Shown in pieces: positions 1-48,255 of a DNA stretch of 64,000 nucleotides (positions are counted from its first letter, which is position 1; every line of letters starts with the position of its first letter). A program made the translations under genes and the position numbers. The DNA lies in NCBI RefSeq assembly GCF_021917145.1, contig NC_061074.1, forward strand, positions 5,341,837-5,405,836. The letters run 5' to 3'. The notes below the pieces were generated by a model that saw only the letters and a list, made by a program, of their open reading frames with translations, had not been told where the DNA came from and did not search any database. Origin of the DNA: Hypomesus transpacificus. Lineage: Eukaryota > Chordata > Actinopteri > Osmeriformes > Osmeridae.

Positions 1-146
1 TTAACTTGGTCTCTCTGACATTTTAGTCAATATGTCAATGTTGGACCTTCACATTAACCTAATTGAGATGTAACCCTAATAATGACGACTGGGGTCTGTG
101 TCCGGTTCATGAACGTGTTTATGCCTCGTCGTTCCCCTCCTATTAG

Positions 147-7248
<7,102 letters not shown>

Positions 7249-9995
7249 TCGTACTGTCTTCCATCGCTAGACTCAACCTACACTTGTCCTTCGGGACTAA
7301 CAGATGCAGCTGGGTAGGGACAAAGACTATTTTTCAGCTAGTGGATGCCGGGAAGCACAAAATGGCGGCATTTTGCTGAGTCATCACAAACTGACCCATA
7401 AGGATGTCTTATGACGACATTGAATAACGGTACCCTATTTGTGATGGGGTGCGTTCCAGCACTTTCTCCATATAGAGACATTGAACAAGAAAACATCGGG
7501 CAAGTGTCAGTGTTGCCAAGGGATCAAAATAGCCCCAATTAAAAAGCACTAAATTGGCACACTGCAGTGCACATCAAGCCCAGTGAAATGACTCCCCTCC
7601 ACATCACACAAGAGTGTAGCCCATGCCATTGAACAACTGTATAAAAAATAAAAAAAAACACAACATTGGTATGTGTGTTGGAGGTTTGCACATGAACTGA
7701 AACTGCTTCCCCTGTTGTGCGTTTATCGCAAGCCAAAGTCCCAGTGAGGTGAGCTTAAACTCTTCTTGCAGCTGTAAGTGTCTACTCTCCATAGTCATCT
7801 GTCAGACAATTTATTTCAGTATTTGAAAATGTGTTGAACACCTGTTTTGGACTATTGGCAGTCATTGACAAATTCAATTCAAATATTTAGCACCCCCCTC
7901 TCTCCACAGCTCTCAAGTGGTGTCAGTAGATAAAAACCTTCATGCTACCTCACCATTGTTTGCATTTGTGACAGTATTAAAAGTTCCTCTGAGGTACATT
8001 CACACTGTAAGTTTTCCTTTTATGAACAACTCAATATTTGGAAGACATTGGCTTTCAATTTGGCTTTTTCCTCCCCAAAAATTAACAACCACCAAGCCAA
8101 AATGAAAGAAAGAACCACCATACCTGGAAGGTTATTTGTGCAATGTTGATTAACTTAGTTAATGGATCTTGTTTCTGGGTTTGGGTTCAATTCAGTTTCA
8201 GTGGAGTAATTCCAGGATGACATGTGAATTGATAAAGCACTGAAGTCTATTGTTGAATAAAAAATTCTCCTTATGAATGAATACATAATCAAACCCCACC
8301 CATTTTATTTTAGGCTTTTTCATCTTTGTTGATTTTAGCTTAAAACTCTTAAGCTTGAGTGTAAATCTGGGTTATGTTCAGGACAGGTGCCATAGATCAT
8401 GATTCTAAGAGATGCTTTAAGTATATACGGTATTTGCATATATATTTTTATTTATTTATTTTTATTTGTATCCAAATACTTATTTTATAGTAATTGAATT
8501 TGTATTGTTGGTGTTTTAAGCACACTTGCTTTATTAGGGGTATTCCAATCACTACTGTTTCTATGGAGATACAGTTTGATACTGTAATTAATAGGGCTGC
8601 CTTCTAAGTCTTTATGCTATTGCTAAGCACAGTGCCCAAAGGCTGTCATGTTACTATTATTTGCATGATGTATTTGCTGCTAGTTAAAAAAAAATCTGTC
8701 TCCTTCAAACCAGTGTCACATGAATAACATTTTTGCATCTCTACTGTAGTCTCCTGCCATTGCCAGCTAGAGGAGGTAAACCACCGGGTGCATCATGACA
8801 CGGCATGTCACTTACGTTTCATCAGATGTTTCATCATGATGTGTTTATGACAGTTCAATCGAGACAAATATTACAAGTATAGCTACTTGTTGATGACTGT
8901 AGCCAAGCCAACAGCCAAATGCATTTAAAATATGTCTGCGTCTCTGATGTCATGTTGTATTCCATGTTGAGTTGGAAGAGACTTCCATGGTCAAGCCAAA
9001 GTCCTTCACAGATTGTACTAGCCAACACAAGGCCCCACAAGCAGATGGCATGTGAAACTTGGGGACAGTAAGATTAAACATTTAAAATTGGTAGAAATGT
9101 CATACATTGAGGCAACATGAGTCCCTATTTCACATGACTGCAAATCATATGTATTCTGAATAATGTATTTGTATATGAATGTTGTTAGTGGAAAACTCAC
9201 GCTGCTTGTTCATTTGACAGGTCTCAGAGGAGACTGTGAATTGGAAATGCACGTATATGATTTGTATTTTATGCTGAACTCTTCAGTCAGTCGCAGATTT
9301 GTACGTCTGGTTTGTAGGAGCATTTGCAAAAAGCTCTTCTGTGGAGCTTCTGCATCTTAAATCACCACTGTGAACTGATTTTGTTTATTTGAAAAAGGAT
9401 GAACCGTTAACAGTTCTCAGTATTTGTTGTTGCTGTTCAACAAATCTCATTACTTTGCTTGCCTTTAGCTGTCAAAATCATTGAGAGAATTTTAAGCAAA
9501 TACACCTTCTAACCTCCTTTTTGAACTGTTTAGGTTTTTTAGCTGCTGAATCTTGGGGTGCTGTCATCGTGGATGTATAAGATAAATGTCTGTCCTTTAA
9601 GTACATTTTAATTTTTCTTTGTCAGAAAATGATGTCCGTAAAACAAATGTAAGCGTATTGAGCCGTGTGTGTGGTCACCCTAGTCAAATGTTTGTCCCAC
9701 AAATATTTGTTGATCAATGATGTCAAATGAATGTTATAGAGAGAGTGTCAAGGCCTGGCTTATTTTGTGCAAACTGAGGAGTACTATAAAACTCTTCTCC
9801 AATTAAATCAACACTTTTTAAAATATTATTTTCAGTTCTTTGTTTTTAACATTCAATAACTGGTAACTGGCTTGTGTTGTAGATGAGGTTTTTCACTTAT
9901 TTTGTGTGACAAGATCAAGATGGCATATTCAGCTTTTTTTTGTTCCATCTTCTACAAAGCTTTGTCTTTTTAATAAAAGTGGCTACGGTTAGCTG
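7249..9995 (+). other. usp32: USP32 3' UTR (probable)
   Basis: AT-rich sequence without a credible coding exon follows the USP32 stop. Two AATAAA hexamers, at 8256-8261 and 9972-9977, are candidate polyadenylation signals. The second would give a 3' UTR of about 2.7 kb, a length usual for this gene family. Small open frames here have no recognisable family and no splice context. The exact end is inferred. Confidence 0.55.
9972..9977 (+). promoter_or_regulatory. Candidate distal polyadenylation signal of USP32
   Basis: Canonical AATAAA, followed by a GT-containing stretch. An upstream AATAAA at 8256 is an alternative proximal site. Confidence 0.45.
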
Positions 9996-11515
9996 CCAGT
10001 GTTGGAATTGGACTAATTAAATGTCCAATTCAAGTGATTGGGATTTAAATTGAATAGAGAGAGAGACCCCTCCCTCCCTTTTTTGGAGACCCCCCTCCCT
10101 CCAGATTGCCATGTATAGCTTTGGCATGTAGTGCAACTACTACTGAACTTGTTCTTATCCTCATCCTATGTCTAATATTTGTTGTGTTAAGTTAATTTCA
10201 GTGGATCGTCAAGAGAGATGTTAATTTAATGAACTTTATTTTGTTGAGAGTAAATGACATTGCACTGACATTGAAAATGTACATACGTGTTTTGTAAATA
10301 AGCCAATAATACTGTATGTATTTGAATATGAACTGTAAAAAATGACTGTACTTGTAGTTGTATATGGAGTGATAATGTTGATCTGTAACAAATATTCAAG
10401 CAACAAATTAAATTCTGCAGATGCAATTCAATCGTTTGCTGTGTATATTTCGTTTTTCATTCCTATGCATGTTATGGGCTTGCATGTGTGTTTGCATCTT
10501 TAGTAGAGTCACAGACCAGACAGGCCTGTGTCTGTGTGAGAGGAAACCACAGCTCTGTCTACAGCGGGGGTCTCTGCAGACCAGCCTGCTTCTGCAGTGG
10601 AACTGGAACTGCAGCTTCTCACGCCAACCTCTTCCATGAAACAATTGACATTTACTGCACATCTACCCTGGTTACAAGAGGGGGCTTTTCTAAGAATTTA
10701 CTCCAGCTCTGATTTCACTATCAAGTCAGATTATGGAAATTTCTTTCGTATCCACACACGCTCACTAAATGTCGTTTTCATCTAAACAGTATTCACAGGT
10801 ATAAGAAATAATAGCTACAGCCTTTAAAAGTAGTCAAAGTGAATGTAAAATCAAAGTGAATGTAAAAACCTAAACCATAGTCATTTTTTTTGTTTAGTTA
10901 AGTATGGAAGACAACACAGCACTCAGGTAGTGTGTTTATTTGCCAACTTGAGCAGTTCTGTCAGTGAGAACCACTAAACGCTACTGTTCATTTCCCCCAC
11001 TGCTTGTGGTTGAAAGCTCCTCCTACGACAACAATAGGACCGTTCATCTTTCTTTTTTCTTCTTCCTCTCACAATTGCTTTCTCATAAATAAGTTCTATT
11101 TTCTTATGCTACCGCAGGGTTTGAATGCAGGAGCCTATATTCAATAGTACAAACTGGTTCATTATATTTAGGTTTAAAGGCTGTGACTATCGTGGATTGT
11201 AGATTACTCTTTTGAATTGTTGCTGTTCTATGCATGAGGGCAGGTGGTGGCCCTACAAAAGTAAGGCGTTTTGTCTAAATGTTGTTCTTTCTTGCCTTAG
11301 ACTCGCTTGAGATTGTTACATGATGTGAGACTTACTTTCATGTCAACCGTTTTCCAGGCGGTTGTCAATTTGTCATTAGACAAATAGAGGAATTGAACAG
11401 AAATATGAACTGAGGTTAAAGGTTTTTGAAGGGATTTTGATTGTGATGTGTACTTATGACCATACATTTTCTTTATATTGTTTTTTGTTTGTTTTGTTTC
11501 ACAGACAGACAAGAG
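9996..11515. other. Intergenic region between USP32 and the kinase-like gene
   Basis: AT-rich DNA. I see no convincing exon, tRNA or other RNA gene. A 17-bp direct repeat (TCAAAGTGAATGTAAAA) occurs twice in tandem around 10834-10867. Promoter elements of the next gene should lie in the right part, but none is clear. Confidence 0.4.
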
Positions 11516-11645
11516 TCCACAGACCCTAAACTTTGTCCACAGACCCTAAACTTTGTTGCAGTGCAGATCACACATGATCAACACACCTGGATGAGTCAGA
11601 ATGCCTGAATGACCCATTCTAACAACTGCACAAGCCCGACTTCAA
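11516..11645 (+). other. Possible 5' non-coding exon of the STYK1-like gene, containing a 20-bp tandem duplication
   Basis: The ATG at 11774 is preceded immediately by a pyrimidine tract and AG (11769-11770), so an upstream non-coding exon is expected. A good donor, CTTCAA/GTGAGT, sits at 11645/11646. The 5' end cannot be seen; the start given is only the first copy of a perfect 20-bp tandem repeat at 11516-11535 and 11536-11555. Confidence 0.35.
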
Positions 11646-11773
11646 GTGAGTTACTTTCACTGAGTCAGTGACCATTGCTCTACCCTTGATATAGTTTGAC
11701 CTTATTAAGACCGTTATAATGTTTTTTTGCTAATTTCACATGAACACTGACAGCTGTGTCCGTTCCTTCAGAT

Positions 11774-14700
11774 ATGGAGACCTTGGGCATCACACACTAC
11801 ATCCTCATCGGTGTCTCCACCATTACCATCCTTACTCTCATAGTAATTGGGATTCTGTGGTTTAGAAAGTAAGATCAACATAGATAGAACTTTTGATTCC
11901 TAAGGGGAAATTGTAAAAGAGTAATACAACTCTGAAGTTGTTTATTGTGTGTGGTCATTTATGGTTAATATTTTCATAGATTCAAGTATCTAAGTTGGAG
12001 ATGGTACAGTCTTTCTGGAAAATGTCCCATTCAAACTTATTTTGAAAGGCCTTTTATGTGATACTACTGTACATAGTAGCCAAATTACTTGGTCCATATC
12101 TCCATTGTCAGGTATCGCTCCTTGGTTCAGATCATTCGGGACTTACGGGGTGCCAGGTCAGTGGTAAACATCCCCCACCACGACTCTCCTGTCCTCTCAC
12201 CCAGCACTCTGTCGCCCACGTCCTTTGAGGAGAGCCAGGGAAAAGGAAACCCAGAGCAGACACCACTGCAGAGAAATAAGAATAGGTCTGTCTCAAGACT
12301 GCCATGGAGGCAAGTGCAACAGGTATGGCTGCAACACTAAACATTTGAACATGCCACTGGACAACAAAATGTGTGGTTTTACCTCCCCTTTATTCTTGTC
12401 GGGACTGGGACATCCTTTCTGTGGTTGAAAATGTAGGAATACTTTATAGGGACAGTGTATTCAATGTTCACCTGGATACACTGAAATATGTGTATTTCCA
12501 GTCCACTGTACTGTTACACATCATATCAACAAAGAGAAAGCAGAGAGAATCTCAGAACAAGAGTGAAGATAATATAAAAAATATATGTTAGAGCTTGTGT
12601 GTTAACAGAACAAAGAATAATTATTGTAATCAGGATTTTAGGATTATGTTCATCCTTTTAAAGGGGAAAGAAAGTAGTATATTACGGCGAAGTATATCAA
12701 AAAACTTTTAACTCTTTATGGGTCAGAAAGCAGCCTAAGATCTTGGTCGGAGGCCATTTTATGTCTGGAATGAGAACAGAGAGAGATCAGGTCTAAATTC
12801 TGAAATGACCTACCTGTGGTAGGTGTGGATTTGTGATGGATTTTCATTTAATGCAAAGCACTTTAGTGATTCTGTTCAATTGTGCTATATAAATAAATGT
12901 ATTTACAGTATTATATTCGACACACCTTAAGTATCTGCTTTGACCCAGATCTGGTTCTAACTATTCTAGCGTCCGAGGTTTATCAAGTCAGACTTGAGCT
13001 TGCTGCAGCTTATTAAGGCAGGCAAGGAGGGCGTGTTTTACAAGGCCAAGATGAACCGTGGAACTTGCAAAGGGCACGCCATGTTTACCTGCAAGATCGC
13101 CAAAGAGGGTATATTACCAACTTTGAACTTAGACAGAAACAATAATACATGATAATAATATGTACAACTGTAGATTACTGAAACATCTTAAAAATAACTT
13201 GAATTGCTCATTCTGATGTCAAAGCCTCAAGTCTGGTTTAGGGCTACTGTTGGTTGGTCTGGTTTGACACATAGTACCCATTGTGTTCACAAGGTGTAAC
13301 CCCTAAGCGCGTGGAAATGGAAGTGACGATCATGAGGAAACTGGTGCACCACAAGAATGTCCTCCAACTGCTGGACTGGAACTCTACCGAGGGTGAGAAA
13401 GATGAGACATCTTTTACTTTGCATGTCAGAGTTCTCTCTGCATTCATGAATATGGCTGACACTACATCATAGAATTGATTCTATTCTATAAAACTGTCTC
13501 AATCTTGATTGTTTATGTACTCAGAATGTGTGTGTGTCATAGTTTTGTCATGTTATTCCAGAGCCCTATGTGTTGATCATGGAGTACGTGAGCTATGGGA
13601 CCCTGCGTAGCTTCTTACAGACCCACAAAGAGAGACTGAACTCTGACCCCGAGCTGCAGAGCCTACTCACCATTACCTCCTATCACATTGCGTTAGCCAT
13701 GGAACACCTACGCTCCAAAATGGTGCCCCAGTTATACCCTCCACACTCACGCGCACACACTTATTTCTCATAATACCTATCTGCCATCTAGGACTAGCAC
13801 TCACAAAGGGAGGCCCATGCAGTCATACAGTTCCACAGATATAAGGAAAGACAGATTAAGTATGTGTTCCAGGTGGTGCACTGTGACCTGGCCCTGAGAA
13901 ACATCATGGTGGGCAAGTTCCCCTGGGAGGTGAAGGTGGCTGAGTTCGGTCTGGCCAGAGACCTGACCCGTATGAGGAGCCGACACAGCAGCCACGGAAA
14001 AATGTCACGGGTCAGAGAATATGTCACATATCCATATAGTACTCTATGCTATATGATGATCTCTGTTTGTTCAATCTGTTAACACTTTATCCAGTTTAAC
14101 AGGTGTTCTATATTTATGGTTCTGACTCCAGAACTGTTTCCATAGGATATCTATTGTGCTGACTGACTTTACCATATCTGTGTAGGAGCGTGTACCCTTG
14201 CGCTGGTACCCCCCTGAGTATTTTCGAAACCACTACTATAGCTTCAAGGGAGACGTGTGGGCATTTGGCATTGTGATGTGGGAGATGCAGACATTTGGTG
14301 AGTTTATAACATTGGCTGCAAAATGGCCACCACCATTTTTGAACAAATGACAAACTAAGATGAAGTTATTATATTTTCATCATATCTTATTATCTTTAGG
14401 CACCTTGCCCTACCCAAATCTGGAGACTTCAGAGTCGGTGGTGTATTACATATGTGCAGGACATAAGAACACACAGCCTGATGGCTGTAGGCCAGAAATG
14501 TGAGTGCCATGAATAGGCTGGAGAAGCAGCAACCACTAAACAAACAGTAAACCATGCTAAGGTTGGTTTTCTGTTCAGTAATAGAATGTGCTATAAAGTA
14601 AACACAGCTAATGATCAGGTGATATACTTCATACAGTTTATGTGCTAGTATATACATTTGTTAATAAGGGGATGTCTAGGCTGATTATTTCTCCCACATG

Positions 14701-15092
14701 GTTATTCTGGTATTGTAACCCTCTAATGGAAACACTCCAGACTCCAGATAATGCATGACTGTTGGTTGGAACCCTACACATCCAGACCCTCCTTCACAGA
14801 CATTGTTAGAATCCTGGAGGACATTATGGAAAATGATTCAGTAAGCGTCCATCCATCTCTCTGTACTGCACAATTACTTGGAGCATACTGGTATTCTACG
14901 GCAAATAACAAAATATTGATGAGGAATAATCTCCGTTTTATGACACCCTGTCCCACCCTGGTGTAGTCACCGTTTAAATTTCCCTCTTCATTGCAGGATT
15001 ACGTGGATGTAGAAAACCCAACACTTTCGTCGACGACAGAGACTGACAACCACCAATGTGTGTTATTGGAATTGAATGAAGCAATTGTTTAA
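11774..15092 (+). CDS. STYK1-like single-pass membrane kinase-like protein
   Basis: Ten coding exons: 11774-11868, 12112-12322, 12970-13108, 13294-13392, 13562-13722, 13873-14010, 14186-14297, 14400-14499, 14741-14840, 14997-15092. All phases agree and give 416 residues; human STYK1 has 422. The N-terminus is about seven residues followed by one hydrophobic segment (about 8-28) and basic FRKYR, so there is almost no ectodomain. A Ser/Pro-rich juxtamembrane stretch precedes a tyrosine-kinase-like domain (about 107-385). Candidate beta-3 Lys144 and the catalytic-loop Asp in HCDLALRN (Asp240) are present. The glycine loop has lost its first glycine, HRD has become HCD and DFG has become EFG (259-261). 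PPE and DVWAFGI are intact, and the tail holds DYVDVEN. Human STYK1 also lacks a normal DFG, which supports the family call, but another fish-specific kinase paralogue is possible, so no symbol is given. Confidence 0.75.
12833..12905 (+). repeat. Probable LINE2/MIR-like 3' tail in intron 2 of the kinase-like gene
   Basis: The segment contains GCAAAGCACTTTAGTG and GTGCTATATAAATAAATG. These resemble the conserved 3' tail of vertebrate L2-type elements (AAAGCACTTT...GCTATATAAATAAA). Only the tail is recognisable. Confidence 0.5.
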
Positions 15093-15328
15093 CTAAAGGA
15101 AACCTTTTCAGAGAGCAGTCAGTAGGCTAAATGATAATTGATGTCTGTCAAAGGCTGTTAGAGAAAATGCTATTTGGATGTAAATGTTGATTGCCTCCAA
15201 CTAGAAATGGTGCCATTGTCTCCTGTATTTGAGGAATTGCGGTTGGTCTAATAGGAAGAAAATGGAAATGACAATGACAGAAGTGTAAACTCATAATAAC
15301 ATTATTATTGAGAAACATCCTATCTGAA

Positions 15329-15334
15329 AATAAA
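15329..15334 (+). promoter_or_regulatory. Candidate polyadenylation signal of the STYK1-like gene
   Basis: AATAAA 237 bp past the stop codon. The 15093-15328 stretch would be its 3' UTR, leaving about 440 bp before the TMEM97 start codon. Confidence 0.45.
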
Positions 15335-15775
15335 TCCAGGAAATATTTAAAGACGGAAAGCTTAGATATAATGTGTACAAAAAGGTTGGCTAGTTTATTT
15401 AATTAAATAAATGTACTTAATTAATTCATTTATCAATCATCAATATATTTAAATGTATTGTTCACGATCTTATCAATAGTTTTGTGTAGCACGTAGTATT
15501 TAGGTCGTAAAATAAAATATTAAAATGAGTCTACTTTAGTAGTTGTATCTGCAGATCTGTCAAGTTCAAATTCCAAGTTTATTTGCCAAGACGGAAGCCT
15601 TCTACGTACATGGCCTACCCGCCCTTTTCCTGGATCAACCGAGAATAGGACCAATACAATCACACCATATGACATGTGGTACAACGACACAGCCAATAGC
15701 GTTGCTTTGTATTTCATTCCTGTCAGATTTCCATTTTCCATTCTAATTTCAAGTTTGTAAATCACGAAAGACAAT

Positions 15776-16002
15776 ATGGGTATTCTTCGCATATTAGAGA
15801 TTATATTTTTCTTTTATTTCGCTTCTCACATTCCTATCACAATCTTCATAGATTTCCAAGCATTGCTGCCGACCCATGTGTATCCTCAAGCGGTAGGTGT
15901 TTGACGTCTCTTGTAATTGCGATGTGATTAGGCTAGTTGTAGTGCAACGTGGGTCTACAGCTGGCCTCAAATTGTGTCTCCTGGCTGGAACGTTGAATAG
16001 GC

Positions 16003-16049
<47 letters not shown>

Positions 16050-17045
16050 AAAACACAACAGTTATCTCACTGGGGTCATATTGTTTAAAGTTTAGAATGT
16101 ATTATTATATATTTTTCTTTTACAGTTGAAAGATCTGCTGACATGGTATGCAAATGATTTTAAAGACCCCATGATGTTGGATCCCCCCGTCTGGTTTAAA
16201 TCTTTCATCTTCTGCGAGGCGTTGGTGCAAACACCTTTCTTTCCCGTTGCTGCCTATGCTTTCTGGAAAGGTCGGTTCATGACTTCAATACAAAACCCTT
16301 TGTTTATCATATAGAGAAAGAAGAAAGAAATCCTGAAACATAGAAAGAAATTGTGTTGCAACTAGACCCTTGCTTTTGAACATGTTTTGTAGGAAAGCCC
16401 TACTGTTCCCTCTGGTGGATGTTAGTCTCAGGTGCATTATGTGTACACTATTTACCCGAGTGTGTTTTATAGGTACAAATACAATTTTATTTGAGAATGA
16501 CCAGTTTCATTACGCCTATAATTGTTTTTTCTTCCAATTACATAACATGGTTGTACAAATGCAAAAACAAGTACACAGCTAGTACACAGCTATTACACCT
16601 AGATTGTTGGTCGACTGTTCTTCACACCACATAATCACAAAACATCGGTTGAGTTAGGGTTGTGGTCATTAGCATTTTCAGTGTAGTTGCAGAGGTAAAG
16701 ACGATTGCTATTTCTATTTCTATTTCTGTTGATCGATACCATAGATGTTAACACATCGATATTTTTCCAGGGGGCTGCAAGTGGATCAGGACACCAGCCA
16801 TTGTGTACTCCACTCATGTGGCTACCACGCTGGTCCCCATCCTAGCACATATTCTTTTCTTTCCTTTCCCCACTAAACCTCACCCTGGACCACAGACCAT
16901 GCAGGAACGCTTTACCCTCGTGTCTATCTATGCCCCTTACCTCCTGGTTCCTCTAATGATACTGTTGACAATGCTCTTCAGTTCCACTTACAATTCAAAT
17001 GGACAGAAAGGAAAGAGCACCCCTAAAACCAAGAAGATCAAATGA
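15776..17045 (+). CDS. tmem97: TMEM97 / sigma-2 intracellular receptor
   Basis: Three exons, 15776-15892, 16126-16270 and 16771-17045, encode 178 residues (human 176). EXPERA-family protein of the ER and endolysosomal membranes that binds sterols and NPC1 and is the sigma-2 receptor. Conserved segments seen: [67 protein letters not shown]. Four hydrophobic segments are visible (near residues 5-25, 65-85, 98-116 and 138-160). The C-terminus is Lys-rich and ends KKIK, which fits a KKXX ER-retrieval signal. The start is the first ATG before the conserved N-terminal helix. No defects seen. Confidence 0.95.
16005..16046. repeat. (TA)n microsatellite in TMEM97 intron 1
   Basis: A nearly pure TA dinucleotide run of about 42 bp, roughly 80 bp before exon 2. 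Confidence 0.95.
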
Positions 17046-17363
17046 GACATTCTGAAAGGACTGTCCTCTCCGTGTGGACCTTAGCAGTATCAGACCAGTC
17101 AATCTTACCTCAAAGGATGGTTATAAATGGTTAAAGTATAAAAAGTGATTTTACTGAAGCACTGATAGTTTGATATAATATTAAACTTACTGTTTACTAC
17201 ACTCACTGTTCTCTATAATTATGACATATAGCCTAACTAAAACCCAGTGATGTATAGTTAAAAATAGTTCTATTGAATCAACCCACTCACTGATGTTTTC
17301 AAATGCCCTTTCTCATTTACAATTTGTATGTTATCTGGCTGATTTTGTACAACCTTTGCCTAA

Positions 17364-17369
17364 AATAAA
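17364..17369 (+). promoter_or_regulatory. Candidate polyadenylation signal of TMEM97
   Basis: AATAAA about 320 bp after the TMEM97 stop, making 17046 to about 17390 the probable 3' UTR. Confidence 0.5.
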
Positions 17370-17389
17370 CGGAATTAATGTATTTTCAG

Positions 17390-19463
17390 AATGAAAGTAC
17401 AGTCATAAATACTAAATAGTTAACGTATTATTGTTTTTGTCTGTTACTTTGTACAGGTAGGCTACAGCCCATGTATTGCACAATTGTCTCCTGCCTATGG
17501 TCTGCACATTTCTAGATCAGCAACTGTCTGTAAGAGAAAATATTCACTGACTAGCTGCATTCTTCAATTTTTCTGTCTGATTTTAGGGGAGTTGTCTCTG
17601 TCTTTGAGGTAAAACCATGTCTGGTTTTGGACTGTGTTGATTTGTGGGCATGGGAGTAGATCGATATACGCACGGAAAACGACAACATCGAAATACATCC
17701 GTTGGTCATTGTCATGTGGAAAGTTGAAGCTCAAATATATGTTTAACTCATGTGTCCCATGTTAGAATGATGGATTTATAAAATATACTAATATCAGGAG
17801 TAGGCTACAGTAGAACAAGGTGACAGTTGGACAGACGCTAGATGGGGCTAAATCAGAACGAACCAAAGTCGTCAAACAGCCCGTATAACAAGCCACCACT
17901 ACTTTGCATGCAGGTGTCCCAAGACAAAGTGCCTGCCCATAATTTAAACTTTAACACGTAAAACAATTCTTACATTGCAATGTATGGCAGTTCAATCAAC
18001 TTATCATAGGATTAGCATGAAATAAATGTGTTATGTCTAATTAAGTCAATACTGTAGGCTATATTTTATTGTTCATTTATTCAGAGTAGGCCTACACAAT
18101 TTGTTTGTAAATGTATTGCCTAAAATTGCAGTTTAAAGAGGGTTATACTTTGAAATGGCTGTGTTCGAGAGCCGAATAACCAAGGACCTAACCTTACTGG
18201 CGGAAGGTAATCAAGACTACGCGGATGGATTTCATATAAATTCTCAGCACGGCACTACATAGGACATTCAAGATAGCTACACAGATTGAGACGAGAATGT
18301 TGTTACTTTAATCGAGTTAGCTATCATGTAATTAAGAGCGAACTGGACAATATAGTTAGCTAGATAGTAAATAGACAATTTAATAAGTAAAGCGAAAAAG
18401 TCTGAATGTGAATTGGAGACACTTCTACAGACAATTCTCTTTAATTGTATATCTAACGAGGATGGAGATGCAAGGGCGACTTTTTAAAGATGTTTTACGG
18501 ATTAAATAGTTGATTATCGTTCAAACGTCACTGTTCTCGAAGAAGAGAACGATATCAGAAAGAACCTCTTGCTTGACACGGCGGACGTGAAGTAATTGTT
18601 ATTGTGACTTAGAATTCTATTCACATCGGAAGATCTTGCGTATATGTGTTTATAGAAAATATTTTTTTGTACATTAATATGCTCTTTGAAACTGACGTGT
18701 TAGTTGACAATTACTTTTAGATATGTAATATAGTGCTTTCTTTCTACCCAGCTAGCAGTCTGTCTGCAGACAGTAGTGATAGCTAGCTCGCTAGCATGTT
18801 TGCAAGCAACAAAGGACAATATGACGCCTGTCAAAGATGCAGCATGTCACTCTCGGACTAGATATCTAGGTGTCTGTATGTGTCTGGTGGTTGCAAGCTA
18901 ATTATAAAAATTATTGGCATCATGTAGACTGTCAAGCAAAAACGCTTTGAGCTGAACCATTGATGGCTACTAAGTTGAAGGTTTCTAGCTTTGCGGTGCA
19001 AGTAAACTAGGTAACAGAGTTACAATGACACTGACAGCTGACAACGGTGAACTGTCATTGTGTATCTTCGGATTGTGACTTTCTTCAAAGACTGCCATTT
19101 CGGATTTTGAATGCTACAGCGTGAAGCACCTCCAAACCTTGGCAACAGCGCTGGTAACCCACCGAATAATTTGAGGCTTCCTGCCTCCTAGAACGTGATC
19201 AGTTGCATCATATCCTGGCTTGTATTTGTTACTCAACCAGTAAGTCATATCAGAGCAGGTGAAATTGAATGCAAGGATGACTGCCAGTCACTATGGAACT
19301 GACCTGTCTTGTGTGAACATCACTATAACTGGTATTGCTGTTTGACAGCAAAACAAGCAACGTTTAGAGGTGGATGCTTGCACCAGGATTCGTAAGAGCA
19401 TCATTTACCTACGCGCATCGCTAAAAGGATCCTTCTTGAAGGAAAAGTATACATCCTTTGACA
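17390..19463 (+). other. Intergenic region and ULK2 upstream/5' UTR sequence
   Basis: About 2.1 kb without a recognisable coding exon. It must contain the ULK2 promoter and 5' leader. A TATA-like CATATAAAT lies at about 18232, and an acceptor-like TTTGACAG lies near 19341-19348, so the leader may be spliced; neither can be proven from sequence. The region is not obviously CpG-dense. Confidence 0.4.
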
Positions 19464-48255
<28,792 letters not shown>

